64,000 bases of DNA. It comes from Steroidobacteraceae bacterium (GTDB lineage Bacteria > Pseudomonadota > Gammaproteobacteria > Steroidobacterales > Steroidobacteraceae). Shown piece by piece: positions 28,233 through 37,422 of the stretch (position 1 is the stretch's first letter; each line of letters begins with the position of its first letter). The notes under the pieces were generated by a model. That model saw nothing but the letters and a program-made list of their open reading frames with translations, was not told the DNA's origin and did no database searches. Location of the stretch: assembly GCA_027531255.1 (NCBI GenBank), contig JAPZRU010000027.1, forward strand, positions 1-64,000, given 5' to 3'. The translations under genes were made by a program, and so were the position numbers.

Positions 28233-29359
28233 GCGTGCTCCTGGTGATCGATCACTTCGGCTCCGGTGGCGCGCAACGCCAGCTCGTCGCGCTCGCTGTC
28301 GGGCTCGCCAAGCGCGGCCATCACGTCGAGTGCATTTCGTACCACGCGGGCTACGACTTCTTCCGGCCCGCACTGGCGGCCGCCGGCGTGGCCGTCCACG
28401 TCGTGCCGAAGCGCGGACGCCTGGGCGCGAACGTCGTCGCGGCGATTCGCCGCAGGCTGGTCGCCGGGCGGTTCCGGGCGATCGTCGCGTTCATGGAGAC
28501 GCCCAGCGTCTACGCCGAGCTTGCCTCCGCGGGATTGCCGGTGCGCGTGATCGTCTCCGAGCGGGTGGACCCGCTGGGCGCGACGTATACGCCAATGCTG
28601 CGAGCGCGCGCGCTGCTGCACCGCAGAGCGGATGCCGTGGTGGCGAATTCCGCGACGTCCCGCGACATCTGGACGGAGCTGTTCCCCGGTCTGGCGTCGC
28701 GCTTCTGCGTGATCAGGAACGGCGTCGACCTCGCGCACTTCGCTCCCGCGCCGGCGCCGTCGAGCGACTCGCCGCTGCGACTCGTGGCCGTCGGGACCGT
28801 GGTCGAGCGCAAGAACGCGCACGGACTCGCCGAGGCGCTGGCTGTGCTGCGTGCGCGCGGGCTTCCGCTGCCGGTCGTGACGTGGGTGGGCAAGACCGAG
28901 CCGGGCCAGGCCACGGCTGCGTATCGCGCACGACTGGATCGGCAGCTGGCAGAGGACGGCCTGGAGCAGCACTGGGTCTGGGCGGGTGAACAGCGCGACG
29001 TACGTCCGTACATCGAGGCCGCGCACGCGCTCATCCATCCCTCGTTCCGCGAGGGCCTGTCGAACGCGGTCTGCGAGGCGTTTGCCTGCGCCCGGCCGGC
29101 CATCGCGGCGGCCGTGGGCGACACCACGTGGATGCTCGGTGGCGAGCGCCGCGGCACGGGCTTCGACCCTCTCGACGTGCCTTCGATCGCCGATGCGCTG
29201 CAGCGGTTCGCGGCGCTCGGTCCGGACGAGCGCCGCGCCCGCGGCGCGGCGGCACGCGCGTTCGCCGAGAAGGAACTGGGCTTCGAGCGTTTCGTCGAGC
29301 GCTTCGAGGCGCTGCTGGTCGGTTGCGCTACTCCGCGGCCGGCGCAGGAGGCGGGTTGA
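28229..29359 (+). CDS. Glycosyltransferase family 4 protein, copy 1
   Basis: 376 residues with two Rossmann-like halves. The N terminus has LLVIDHFGSGGAQRQLVALA, typical of GT4 retaining transferases, and the C half has VGTVVERKNAHGLAEAL and HPSFREGLSNAVCEAFACARP, the E-x7-E motif region. It should add a sugar from a nucleotide donor to the lipid-linked repeat unit. GTG at 28229 overlaps the Wzy stop. It is followed by the second amidotransferase at a TGATG junction. Confidence 0.9.
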   Translation: MSVLLVIDHFGSGGAQRQLVALAVGLAKRGHHVECISYHAGYDFFRPALAAAGVAVHVVPKRGRLGANVVAAIRRRLVAGRFRAIVAFMETPSVYAELASAGLPVRVIVSERVDPLGATYTPMLRARALLHRRADAVVANSATSRDIWTELFPGLASRFCVIRNGVDLAHFAPAPAPSSDSPLRLVAVGTVVERKNAHGLAEALAVLRARGLPLPVVTWVGKTEPGQATAAYRARLDRQLAEDGLEQHWVWAGEQRDVRPYIEAAHALIHPSFREGLSNAVCEAFACARPAIAAAVGDTTWMLGGERRGTGFDPLDVPSIADALQRFAALGPDERRARGAAARAFAEKELGFERFVERFEALLVGCATPRPAQEAG

Positions 29360-31227
29360 TGTGTGGCTTCTGCGGGGTCCTCGGTACCGGCCCCGATGAC
29401 GCGCGCGGCGAGACGGTGGCGCGCATGACGGCGACGCTCGTGCACCGGGGTCCCGACGCCGGCGCGACCTTCGTCGGTCCCGGCATTGCGCTCGGCCATC
29501 GCCGTCTCAGCATCCTGGATCTCTCGCCGGCGGGCGCCCAGCCGATGCGTCTCGCGTCCGGCGTGACGATCGCCTACAACGGCGAGGTCTACAACTTCCT
29601 CGATCTGCGCCGCGAGCTCGAGATGGCGGGCCGTGTCTTTCGCGGCCACTCCGACACGGAAGTGATCCTCAACGCGTACGACGAGTGGGGGCTCGACGGG
29701 CTGCGGCGGCTCGAGGGCATATTCGCGTTCGGGCTCTGGGATCCGCGGCACGAACGCCTCGTCCTGATGCGCGATCGGCTGGGCGTGAAGCCGCTGTTCC
29801 ACGCACGGTCCACGCACGGCCTCGCGTTCGGCTCGGAGATCAAGGCGGTGCTCGCCGCCGGCGGCGTGGACCGTGCGATCGACCGGCAGTCGTTCCACGA
29901 GTACCTGTGGTTCGGGAATGCCTTCGAGGACCGCACGATGTACTCGGCGGTCCGTGCAGTTCCGCCGGGGCACTGGCTGATCGCGGAGCGAGGCGCGGTT
30001 CGCGTCGAGGCCTGGTGGCGGATCGAGGATTGGCTGGGCCCGCCGGCAGTCGCGACGTACGACGAGGGCGTGCACGCCGTCCGCGCGGCGGTCGACGCGG
30101 CCGTGACGCGGCAGCTGGTCGCGGACGTGCCCGTCGGCATCTTCCTCAGCGGCGGAGTGGACTCGTCGGCGATCGCCGCGACGGCCGCCCGCCACGCGTC
30201 GACGCGGCTGTCGAGTTACTCCGTCGGCTTCGATTTCGACCGCGGCGTGAACGAGCTGCCGACCGCGAGGGGACTCGCCGAGTCGCTCGGCTTCGATCAC
30301 CACGAACTCCACGTCGGCGGCGCGGACCTCCCGGACGTCATTGTTGCGCTCGTACGCGCGCACGACGAGCCGTTCGCCGACGCGGCCAACCTGCCCCTGT
30401 TCCTGCTCGCGCGCGGCCTCGAGCGTGCGGTGAAGGTCGTGCTGCAGGGCGACGGAGGCGACGAGATGTTCGCGGGCTACCGCCGTTACGCGGTGCTGCG
30501 GCATGCGCGCGCGTGGTCCGCGTGGCCCGCCGCCGCGACCGCGCTGCTGCGCCGGGCCGGCCGCCGCGGCGAGCGCATCGCGCGGATGGCCGCGGCGGTG
30601 GGCTCGCGCGAGGCCGCGCAACGCATGGCGCTGCTGCTCACGGTCGAGACGACTTGGGATCCACCGTCCGCGCTGCTGTCCCCGGAAGTTCGCGCCGGTC
30701 TGGAGGGGGAGACGGATCCTTTCCTGGCCTATCGCGCGTGTGCCCGGCGCTTCGCCGCCCACGAGCCGGTGCAGCAGATGCTGTTGACCGACATCCATCT
30801 GCAGCTGCCGTCGCAGTTCCTCGCCAAGGTGGATCGCGCGACGATGGCGCAGGGACTCGAAGCACGGGTGCCGCTGCTCGACGAGCGCGTCGCGCAGCTG
30901 GCCGTCGGGCTGCCTTCCGCGTGGAAGGTGAGCGGCACGGAGAAGAAGCGGGTGCTTCGGGACGCGATGCGCGACAGGGTGCCGGCCCGGATCCTCGATG
31001 GGCCCAAGACGGGGTTCGGCGTGCCCTACGAGCACTGGCTGCGAACCTCGCTCCACGGCTTCGCCCGCGACGCGATACTGTCGCCGGCCTTCCTGCAGCG
31101 TTTCGGTTTCGACGCTGCGCGCGTCGCCGCCGCGCTCGACGACCACCGCTCGGGGCGCCGGGAACGCGGCTTCATGCTCTGGAAGCTCCTGCAGCTCGCC
31201 CTGTGGGCGCGTGAGTGCGCACGGTGA
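29359..31227 (+). CDS. Asparagine synthase-like glutamine amidotransferase, copy 2
   Basis: 622 residues. Begins MCGFCGVLG, giving Cys2, followed by VHRGPDAG, YNGEVYNF, FLSGGVDSSAIAA, QGDGGDEMFAGYRRY and AKVDRATMAQGLEARVPLL, so both the glutaminase and the adenylating domains look intact. An AGGAGG ribosome-binding site lies 7 bp ahead of the ATG at 29359, which overlaps the GT stop. It differs widely from copies 1 and 3 outside the motifs, so it is not a recent tandem duplicate. Expected role: ATP-dependent amidation of a carboxylate in the polysaccharide or its precursor. Confidence 0.88.
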   Translation: MCGFCGVLGTGPDDARGETVARMTATLVHRGPDAGATFVGPGIALGHRRLSILDLSPAGAQPMRLASGVTIAYNGEVYNFLDLRRELEMAGRVFRGHSDTEVILNAYDEWGLDGLRRLEGIFAFGLWDPRHERLVLMRDRLGVKPLFHARSTHGLAFGSEIKAVLAAGGVDRAIDRQSFHEYLWFGNAFEDRTMYSAVRAVPPGHWLIAERGAVRVEAWWRIEDWLGPPAVATYDEGVHAVRAAVDAAVTRQLVADVPVGIFLSGGVDSSAIAATAARHASTRLSSYSVGFDFDRGVNELPTARGLAESLGFDHHELHVGGADLPDVIVALVRAHDEPFADAANLPLFLLARGLERAVKVVLQGDGGDEMFAGYRRYAVLRHARAWSAWPAAATALLRRAGRRGERIARMAAAVGSREAAQRMALLLTVETTWDPPSALLSPEVRAGLEGETDPFLAYRACARRFAAHEPVQQMLLTDIHLQLPSQFLAKVDRATMAQGLEARVPLLDERVAQLAVGLPSAWKVSGTEKKRVLRDAMRDRVPARILDGPKTGFGVPYEHWLRTSLHGFARDAILSPAFLQRFGFDAARVAAALDDHRSGRRERGFMLWKLLQLALWARECAR

Positions 31228-32357
31228 ACGACCGGATTCCGGTGATCTTCGTCGGTGCGTTCCGCGACGCTACCGGCGACGGCGGGTTCGGCGGCCAGAT
31301 GTATGCGTGCCGCAGCCTGGTCGACAGCGGTATCGGTGCATACGTCCGCTGGCTGCCGATCGACTCGACGATGGTGTCGGTTCCGCCGCCGTCGCTGGCC
31401 GTCCGCGGGCTCGCGGCCGCGCGCCGGGTGTGGTCGCTGCTCGGCGCGATGCTCCGCGAGCCGCGAGCGCGGGTGCTCGTGTTCGCCGGCGACGGGCCGA
31501 GCTTCGTGGAGAAGGGAACGATGATCCTGCTCGCCCGGTGCTTCGGGCGACACGCCGTTCTGTGTCCGCGCTCCGGTATCCTGCTCGACGACCTGCGCCG
31601 GTCGGCGTTCTTCCGCCGATTCGTGCCGACGGTGCTGCGCGCGGCCTCCGGCGTGCTGTGCCAGAGCAGTCAGTGGGCGGCGACCTTTCGGGACGTGGCA
31701 GCGCTGGATCCCTCGCGCCTGCACGTCGTGCCCAACTGGCTGCGCTGCGACGACTACGCCGCCCTCGCCGCGACGCGAACCCGTGTCCGGTCCGCGCGTA
31801 CGTTCCTCTACCTCGGCTGGATCGAGGACTTCAAGGGCATCTTCGACCTGATCGACGCCGTAGACGCTCGTCGCGATGCCCTCGCCGAGGCCCGCTTTCT
31901 CGTATGCGGCTCCGGTTCCAGGCTCAGCGAGGCCCTGCAGCGCATCCAGCGGCTGGGGCTCGAGTCTCGCTTCGAGTTCCGCGGGTGGGTGGGCGGCGAA
32001 GCGAAGCGTGCAGCGTTGACCGAAGCGGACATGCTGGTGCTACCGTCGCGTCGCGAGGGGATGCCGAACGCGGTGCTCGAAGCGATGGCCAGCGGCATGC
32101 CGGTGATCGCCACCGCGGTGGGAGGAGTGCCCGACGTCGTGCGCGACGGCGTGAACGGCCTGGTAGTGCCGCCTGCGGACCCGCCTGCGCTCGGTCGAGC
32201 GCTGGTGCGGTGCTTGTCGCCCGACGCGGACGTTGCGAGCTGGGGCCTTGAAGCACTTCGGACGGTCCGGAATAATCACGATGTGGATGCAGCGTGGCCC
32301 CGGGTGCTGCGCGCATTGGACATCGAGGCGACCGACCCGCGTGCCTCGGCGAACTGA
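31224..32357 (+). CDS. Glycosyltransferase family 4 protein, copy 2
   Basis: 377 residues. The N terminus PVIFVGAFRDATGDGGFGG and the C-half motifs FLYLGWIEDFKGIFDLID and LPSRREGMPNAVLEAMASGM mark a GT4 retaining glycosyltransferase, with the catalytic Glu pair in REGMPNAVLEAM. Start GTG 31224 was preferred because it overlaps the amidotransferase stop (GTGA), as at most junctions here; another GTG lies at 31215. The following methyltransferase begins 34 bp later. Confidence 0.89.
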   Translation: MNDRIPVIFVGAFRDATGDGGFGGQMYACRSLVDSGIGAYVRWLPIDSTMVSVPPPSLAVRGLAAARRVWSLLGAMLREPRARVLVFAGDGPSFVEKGTMILLARCFGRHAVLCPRSGILLDDLRRSAFFRRFVPTVLRAASGVLCQSSQWAATFRDVAALDPSRLHVVPNWLRCDDYAALAATRTRVRSARTFLYLGWIEDFKGIFDLIDAVDARRDALAEARFLVCGSGSRLSEALQRIQRLGLESRFEFRGWVGGEAKRAALTEADMLVLPSRREGMPNAVLEAMASGMPVIATAVGGVPDVVRDGVNGLVVPPADPPALGRALVRCLSPDADVASWGLEALRTVRNNHDVDAAWPRVLRALDIEATDPRASAN

Positions 32358-32391
32358 AGGCCGACCGTCCGCAGGACGCCCCGAGGACCCC

Positions 32392-33357
32392 TTGCACACT
32401 TCTTCGCTTCCCGCCCTGTGCTGTCCGCAGCACGGCCAGCCGCTCGTCGCACGCGGCGCGGAGCTCGAGTGCCCCTCCGGTTGCCGTCATGCGATCCGGG
32501 ACGGCATTCCGCGATTCGTCGCCAACGACGCTTACGCGTCCGCGTTCGGGTTGCAGTGGCTCCGCTACCAGAAGACCCAGCTCGACTCCTATTCCCGCGT
32601 GCCCGTTTCGGCCCGCCGCCTCGAGCGCTGCTTCGGCCCAGCGGCGTGGTCGGCGCTGCGTGGCGCCCGCGTGCTCGAGGCGGGTTGTGGCGCCGGCCGG
32701 TTCACCGAGGTGCTGCTCGGGCAGGGCGCGGCGGTCGCGTCGATCGACCTCAGCGAGGCGGTCGTGGCCAACGCGCGCAACTTCCCCGTGGGCGAGCGCC
32801 ACGTGATCGCGCAGGCTGACATCTTCGCGCTGCCGTTCGCGCCCGGGCAGTTCGATGCCGTGATGTGCATCGGCGTGCTCCAGCACACGCCCTCGCCCGA
32901 GCAGGCGATCGCCGCACTGGCCCGCCAGGTCAGGCCGGGCGGCTGGCTCGTGATCGACCACTATGCGTATACGCTGTCCTGGTACACGAAGACGGCGCCG
33001 CTGTTCCGCGCGTTCCTGCGGCGCATGAGCCCCGAACGCGGGCTGCGAGCGACGGAGGCGATCGTGGAGGCGTTCCTGCCGATGCACCGCGCCGTGCGGA
33101 GTTCGCGCGTCGGCCAGGCGCTCGTGAGTCGCGTCTCGCCGGTCATCTGCTTCTACCAGGCGCTGCCGGAACTGGACGACCGGCTGCAGGAGGAGTGGGC
33201 CTTCCTCGACACGCACGACTCTCTGACCGACTGGTACAAGCACTTCCGTACTGCCGGCCAGCTCCGGCGCTGCCTCGTCGAGCTCGGTCTCGACGATATC
33301 TGGGCCGAGGACCGCGGCTCGAACGTCGAGGCGCGCGGCCGCCGCCCGTCCAACTGA
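32392..33357 (+). CDS. Class I SAM-dependent methyltransferase with N-terminal Cys-rich segment
   Basis: 321 residues. The SAM loop is VLEAGCGAGRFTEVLLGQGA, followed by SIDLSEAVV and FDAVMCIGVLQHTPSPEQA, a Methyltransf_11 pattern. The first 30 residues contain CCPQHG and CPSGC, a Trm112-like zinc-ribbon spacing. The TTG at 32392 has GAGGA just upstream; no ATG is available near. Between GT4-2 and amidotransferase 3, it likely methylates a sugar of the repeat unit, but the acceptor is not evident. Confidence 0.84.
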   Translation: MHTSSLPALCCPQHGQPLVARGAELECPSGCRHAIRDGIPRFVANDAYASAFGLQWLRYQKTQLDSYSRVPVSARRLERCFGPAAWSALRGARVLEAGCGAGRFTEVLLGQGAAVASIDLSEAVVANARNFPVGERHVIAQADIFALPFAPGQFDAVMCIGVLQHTPSPEQAIAALARQVRPGGWLVIDHYAYTLSWYTKTAPLFRAFLRRMSPERGLRATEAIVEAFLPMHRAVRSSRVGQALVSRVSPVICFYQALPELDDRLQEEWAFLDTHDSLTDWYKHFRTAGQLRRCLVELGLDDIWAEDRGSNVEARGRRPSN

Positions 33358-33370
33358 CGCGCGGCTGCCC

Positions 33371-35296
33371 GTGTGCGGCATCGCTGGATTCGCGGGGACG
33401 GGGGACGGCGCGCTGCTGGAGCGCATGGCCGCGTCCCTCGGCCATCGCGGCCCGGACGACACGGGCACGTGGCTCTCGCCCGACCGCCGGGTCGGCTTCG
33501 CGCATCGCCGTCTGTCCATCCTCGATCTGTCGCCGCGTGGCCACCAGCCGATGTGGGACGCGGGCGGCCGCGCGGTCGTGTGCTACAACGGCGAGATCTA
33601 TAACTTCGCCGAGCTGCGCGACGAGCTCGAGGCGCGTAACTGGTCCTTCGACAGCACCTCGGATACGGAGGTGCTGCTGAAGGGCTACCTCGAGTACGGC
33701 CCCGGGTTCGTCGAACGCCTGAACGGCATCTTCGCCTTCGCGATCTTCGATCTGCAGCGGCGCGAGCTGTTCCTGGCGCGCGACCATCTGGGGGTCAAGC
33801 CGCTGTATCTCGCGGAAGTGCCCGGTGCGGTGCTGTTCGCGAGCGAACTGAAGGCGCTGCTGCTGGATCCGCGCGTGCCTCGCGACCTCGCTCCGACGGC
33901 GCTGCTCCGCTACCTCACGTTCCTGTGGTCGCCGGGGACCGCCACGCCGTTGCGCGCGGTGCGACGCGTCGAGCCGGGAACCGCGCTCGTGGTGACCGAC
34001 GGGCGCATCGCGCGCGAGTGGACGTACTACCGTCCGCGCTTCGGCGGCGTCGCCCCGAGTACGCTCGAGGAATGCGTCGCCGGCGTGGCGGACCGGCTCC
34101 GCACCGCCGTGCATCGGCAGATGGTGTCGGACGTGCCGGTCGGCGCGTTCCTGTCGGGCGGACTGGACTCCAGCGCCGTGGTCGCGTTCGCGCGCGAGCG
34201 CGCCGGCGAGCGCGGCCTCGACTGCTTCACCATCGCGCCGGACGGGGCTGCGATGACCTCCGACGGGATGGCTGAGGACCTGCCGTACGCGAAGCGCGTC
34301 GCGCAGCACCTGGGCGTGCGGCTCCACTCCATTCCCGTGCGCGCCGACGTCGTGCGTCACCTCGGGCGCGTCGTCTATCACCTGGACGAGCCGCAAGCGG
34401 ATCCCGCCGCGATCAACGTCATGCTGATCGCCGGCCTCGCACGGGAGCACGGCATCAAGGTGCTGCTCTCCGGAGGGGGCGGGGACGACCTGTTCACCGG
34501 GTACCGACGCCACTTGGCGTTCGAGGCGGAGAAGTACTGGTCCTGGCTGCCGTCCCCCGTTCGACGCGCTGCCGCTGCGCTGACCGGCGGGTTGCCGGTG
34601 TCGGTGCCGCTGCTGCGGCGGATCCGCAAGTCGATGCAATACGCCGGGGCCGCGCCGGACGCGCGCCTCTGCGGCTATTTCCACTGGGCCGCGCCGAGCG
34701 TGGCGGCGAGCCTGCTGGTGGCGGCTCCGGATCCGACGCGCGCCGACGAGCCGCTGCTCGCGGCGCTCGCCGCCGCGGATCCCGCAGCTCGCGGCCTCGA
34801 CCGCATGCTGCTGCTGGAGCAGCGGTTCTTCCTGTCGGATCACAATCTCCTCTACACCGACAAGCTCTCGATGGCGCATGGCGTGGAAGCGCGGGTGCCG
34901 TTCCTCGATCTGGACCTGGTGGCCTACGCGAACTCGCTGCCGCCCGCCGTGAAGCAGCGCCACGGGGTCGGCAAGTGGGTTCTGAAGCGCGCGATGGAAC
35001 CGTACCTTCCGCGCGACGTCATCTATCGGCCGAAGACGGGCTTCGGCGCGCCGCTGCGCCAGTGGGTCCGACGCGATCTCGTGACCACGATCGACGAAGT
35101 GCTGTCGCCTGCGGCGCTCGCGCGTCGCGGCGTGTTCGAGCCGCGGAACGCCCGTGCCCTGATCGAGGCCGATCGCGCCGGTGCGATCGACGCCTCGTAC
35201 ACCGTATTCGCCATGCTCGGGATCGAGCTGTGGGCGAGGACCTTCCTCGATCCACCTCAGCCGACGATGCTCGAGGAACTGCCGGGGTTCTCATGA
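33371..35296 (+). CDS. Asparagine synthase-like glutamine amidotransferase, copy 3
   Basis: 641 residues from GTG 33371. MCGIAGFAG supplies Cys2; then GHRGPDDTG, YNGEIYNF, AFLSGGLDSSAVV, LSGGGGDDLFTGYRRH and YTDKLSMAHGVEARVPFLD. The ATP loop has Leu in SGGLDS instead of the SGGVDS of the other two, and the DGADE-type motif is GGGGDD, so this copy is the most diverged. It still looks like a full-length amidotransferase. The stop overlaps the bi-domain oxidoreductase ATG (ATGA). Confidence 0.87.
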   Translation: MCGIAGFAGTGDGALLERMAASLGHRGPDDTGTWLSPDRRVGFAHRRLSILDLSPRGHQPMWDAGGRAVVCYNGEIYNFAELRDELEARNWSFDSTSDTEVLLKGYLEYGPGFVERLNGIFAFAIFDLQRRELFLARDHLGVKPLYLAEVPGAVLFASELKALLLDPRVPRDLAPTALLRYLTFLWSPGTATPLRAVRRVEPGTALVVTDGRIAREWTYYRPRFGGVAPSTLEECVAGVADRLRTAVHRQMVSDVPVGAFLSGGLDSSAVVAFARERAGERGLDCFTIAPDGAAMTSDGMAEDLPYAKRVAQHLGVRLHSIPVRADVVRHLGRVVYHLDEPQADPAAINVMLIAGLAREHGIKVLLSGGGGDDLFTGYRRHLAFEAEKYWSWLPSPVRRAAAALTGGLPVSVPLLRRIRKSMQYAGAAPDARLCGYFHWAAPSVAASLLVAAPDPTRADEPLLAALAAADPAARGLDRMLLLEQRFFLSDHNLLYTDKLSMAHGVEARVPFLDLDLVAYANSLPPAVKQRHGVGKWVLKRAMEPYLPRDVIYRPKTGFGAPLRQWVRRDLVTTIDEVLSPAALARRGVFEPRNARALIEADRAGAIDASYTVFAMLGIELWARTFLDPPQPTMLEELPGFS

Positions 35297-37422
35297 AGCA
35301 GGTGCTCCAGGATCTCAAGACGGGCGCGACGCTGGTCGTGGACGCGCCCGCGCCCGTGCCGGGGCCGAACGAGGTGCTGATCGCGACGCGCGCGAGCCTG
35401 CTGTCGGCCGGGACCGAGCGGATGCTGCTGGAGTTCGGCCGCTCGGGGCTGATCGACAAGGCGCGCCAGCAGCCCGACAAGGTCCGCCAGGTGCTCGACA
35501 AGATCCGCACCGACGGACTGTTCGAGACGCTCGGCGCGGTGCGCGCGAAGCTGGATCAGCCGCTGCCGATGGGCTACTGCAACGCCGGCGTGGTCGTCGC
35601 GCGCGGTACGGCCGTCACCGAGTTCGAGGTCGGACAGCGCGTCGTCTCCAACGGCCCGCACGCCGAGCTGGTGCGCGTGTCCCGCAACCTCTGCGCGCGC
35701 ATCCCGGACGGCGTACCCGACGACGAGGCCTCGTTCACGGTGCTCGGGGCCATCGCGCTGCAGGGCCTGCGGCTCGCGGCGCCGACGCTCGGCGAGACCT
35801 TCGTCGTCTCCGGCCTGGGGCTGATCGGCCTGACGGCCGTCCAGCTGCTGCGCGCCAACGGGTGCCGGGTGGTCGGCCTGGATTTCGATCCCGCGCGGCT
35901 CGAACTCGCGCGCCGCTTCGGCGCACGCACCGTCGCGCTCGGCGACGGCGTCGATCCCGTGCAGGAAGTGCTGCGCGCCACCGACGGGCGCGGCGCCGAC
36001 GGCGTGCTGGTCGCGGCATCGACCGCCAGCAGCGACCCGGTGCGCCAGGCGGCGCAGATGTCGCGCAAGCGCGGGCGCATCGTGCTGCTCGGCGTCACCG
36101 GGCTCGAACTCTCGCGAGCAGATTTCTACGAGAAGGAACTCACGTTCCAAGTGTCCTGTTCGTACGGGCCGGGTCGCTACGATCCCGCGTACGAGGAGCG
36201 CGGGCAGGATTACCCGCTCGGATTCGTGCGGTGGACCCAGCAGCGGAATTTCGCCGCCGTGCTCGACGCCATCGCGGAGCGGCGGCTGGACGTCCGGCCG
36301 ATGCTGACGCACCGCTTCCCGATCGCCGACGCCGGTGCCGCGTACGATGCGCTGGCGTCCGACCGCAACGCACTGGGGATCGTGCTGGAGTACCCGGCAT
36401 CCGGGCCCGCGCCACAGGAGCGCAGCGTCGCCGTCGCGTCGCGCCCGATCGACCCCGCGCAGCCGGTGCTCGCGGCGATCGGCGGCGGCAACTACGCCTC
36501 CCGGGTGCTGCTGCCGGCGTTCCAGGCGGCGGGCTTCGACCTGCACACGCTGGTCACGACCGGATCCGCCCAGACGGTCCCGACCGCCGGCAAGCTCGGA
36601 TTCCGGCGCGCCGCGACGGACGTGGCCGAGGCGCTCGGCGAGTCGGCCGTGTCGCTGATCGCGATCGCGACTCGGCACGACACGCACGCGGACCTCGCGA
36701 TCGCCGCGCTGCGCAGCGGCAAGCACGTGTTCGTCGAGAAGCCGCTCGTCACGACGCGCGAGCAGCTGGCCGCGCTCGAGCGAACGCTGGCGGAACTCGG
36801 CCCCGCGGCGCCGTCGCTGACGGTCGGGTTCAACCGCCGCTTCGCGCCGCACGTCCAGCGCGCGCGGACGCTGCTCGCTCGGCGCTCGGGGCCGCGCGCG
36901 TTCGTATACACCGTCAACGCCGGCGCGATTCCCGCCGAGCACTGGACGCAGGACCCGCGCAAGGGCGGGGGGAGGCTGGTCGGCGAGGGCTGCCACTTCA
37001 TCGATCTGCTGCGTTTCCTGGCGGACGCGCCGATCGCGCGCGCCCAGGCGCTCGCGCTCGAGGAGCCTGCGCGCCGCGGGGTGCCGCCCGACACCTTCGG
37101 CATCCAGCTCGCGTTCGCCGACGGCTCGCTCGGTACGATCCAGTACTTCGCGAACGGGGCGCGCTCCTTCCCGAAGGAGCGTCTCGAGATCTTCGCGGGC
37201 GGCGGCGTGCTCAGGATCGACAACTTCCGCCGCTTCGAGGCGTTCGCCTGGCCGGGTGCGTCGAACGACCGGCTCTGGAGCCAGGACAAGGGCCAGTCGC
37301 AGATGGCCGCCGCGCTTCGCGACGCGATCGTCGCGGGCGGCGCGCCGCCGATCCCGCTCGACCAGATCCTGGAAGTGGCGCGCGTGACTCTCGACTGCGC
37401 GGAGCAGGTCGGCACGGCATGA
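35293..37422 (+). CDS. Bi-domain oxidoreductase: zinc-type alcohol dehydrogenase fused to Gfo/Idh/MocA
   Basis: 709 residues. The first about 370 residues are a medium-chain dehydrogenase with NAD loop VSGLGLIGLTAVQLLRANGC and an ASTASSDPVRQA segment. From about 400 the second half has AAIGGGNYASRVLLPAFQAA, HVFVEKPLVTT and a substrate region GAIPAEHWTQDPRKGGGR, typical of Gfo/Idh/MocA sugar oxidoreductases. Such fusions occur in polysaccharide loci, usually beside a heparinase-like gene as here, but the reaction is not established to my knowledge; modification of a uronic or keto sugar is possible. ATG 35293 overlaps the upstream stop. Confidence 0.87.
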   Translation: MKQVLQDLKTGATLVVDAPAPVPGPNEVLIATRASLLSAGTERMLLEFGRSGLIDKARQQPDKVRQVLDKIRTDGLFETLGAVRAKLDQPLPMGYCNAGVVVARGTAVTEFEVGQRVVSNGPHAELVRVSRNLCARIPDGVPDDEASFTVLGAIALQGLRLAAPTLGETFVVSGLGLIGLTAVQLLRANGCRVVGLDFDPARLELARRFGARTVALGDGVDPVQEVLRATDGRGADGVLVAASTASSDPVRQAAQMSRKRGRIVLLGVTGLELSRADFYEKELTFQVSCSYGPGRYDPAYEERGQDYPLGFVRWTQQRNFAAVLDAIAERRLDVRPMLTHRFPIADAGAAYDALASDRNALGIVLEYPASGPAPQERSVAVASRPIDPAQPVLAAIGGGNYASRVLLPAFQAAGFDLHTLVTTGSAQTVPTAGKLGFRRAATDVAEALGESAVSLIAIATRHDTHADLAIAALRSGKHVFVEKPLVTTREQLAALERTLAELGPAAPSLTVGFNRRFAPHVQRARTLLARRSGPRAFVYTVNAGAIPAEHWTQDPRKGGGRLVGEGCHFIDLLRFLADAPIARAQALALEEPARRGVPPDTFGIQLAFADGSLGTIQYFANGARSFPKERLEIFAGGGVLRIDNFRRFEAFAWPGASNDRLWSQDKGQSQMAAALRDAIVAGGAPPIPLDQILEVARVTLDCAEQVGTA

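Noticed and set aside
28510-31146. Long minus-strand open frame opposite GT4 copy 1 and amidotransferase 2
   Set aside because: Composition is Arg/Gln/His-rich with no domain pattern, while the plus strand holds well-supported genes.
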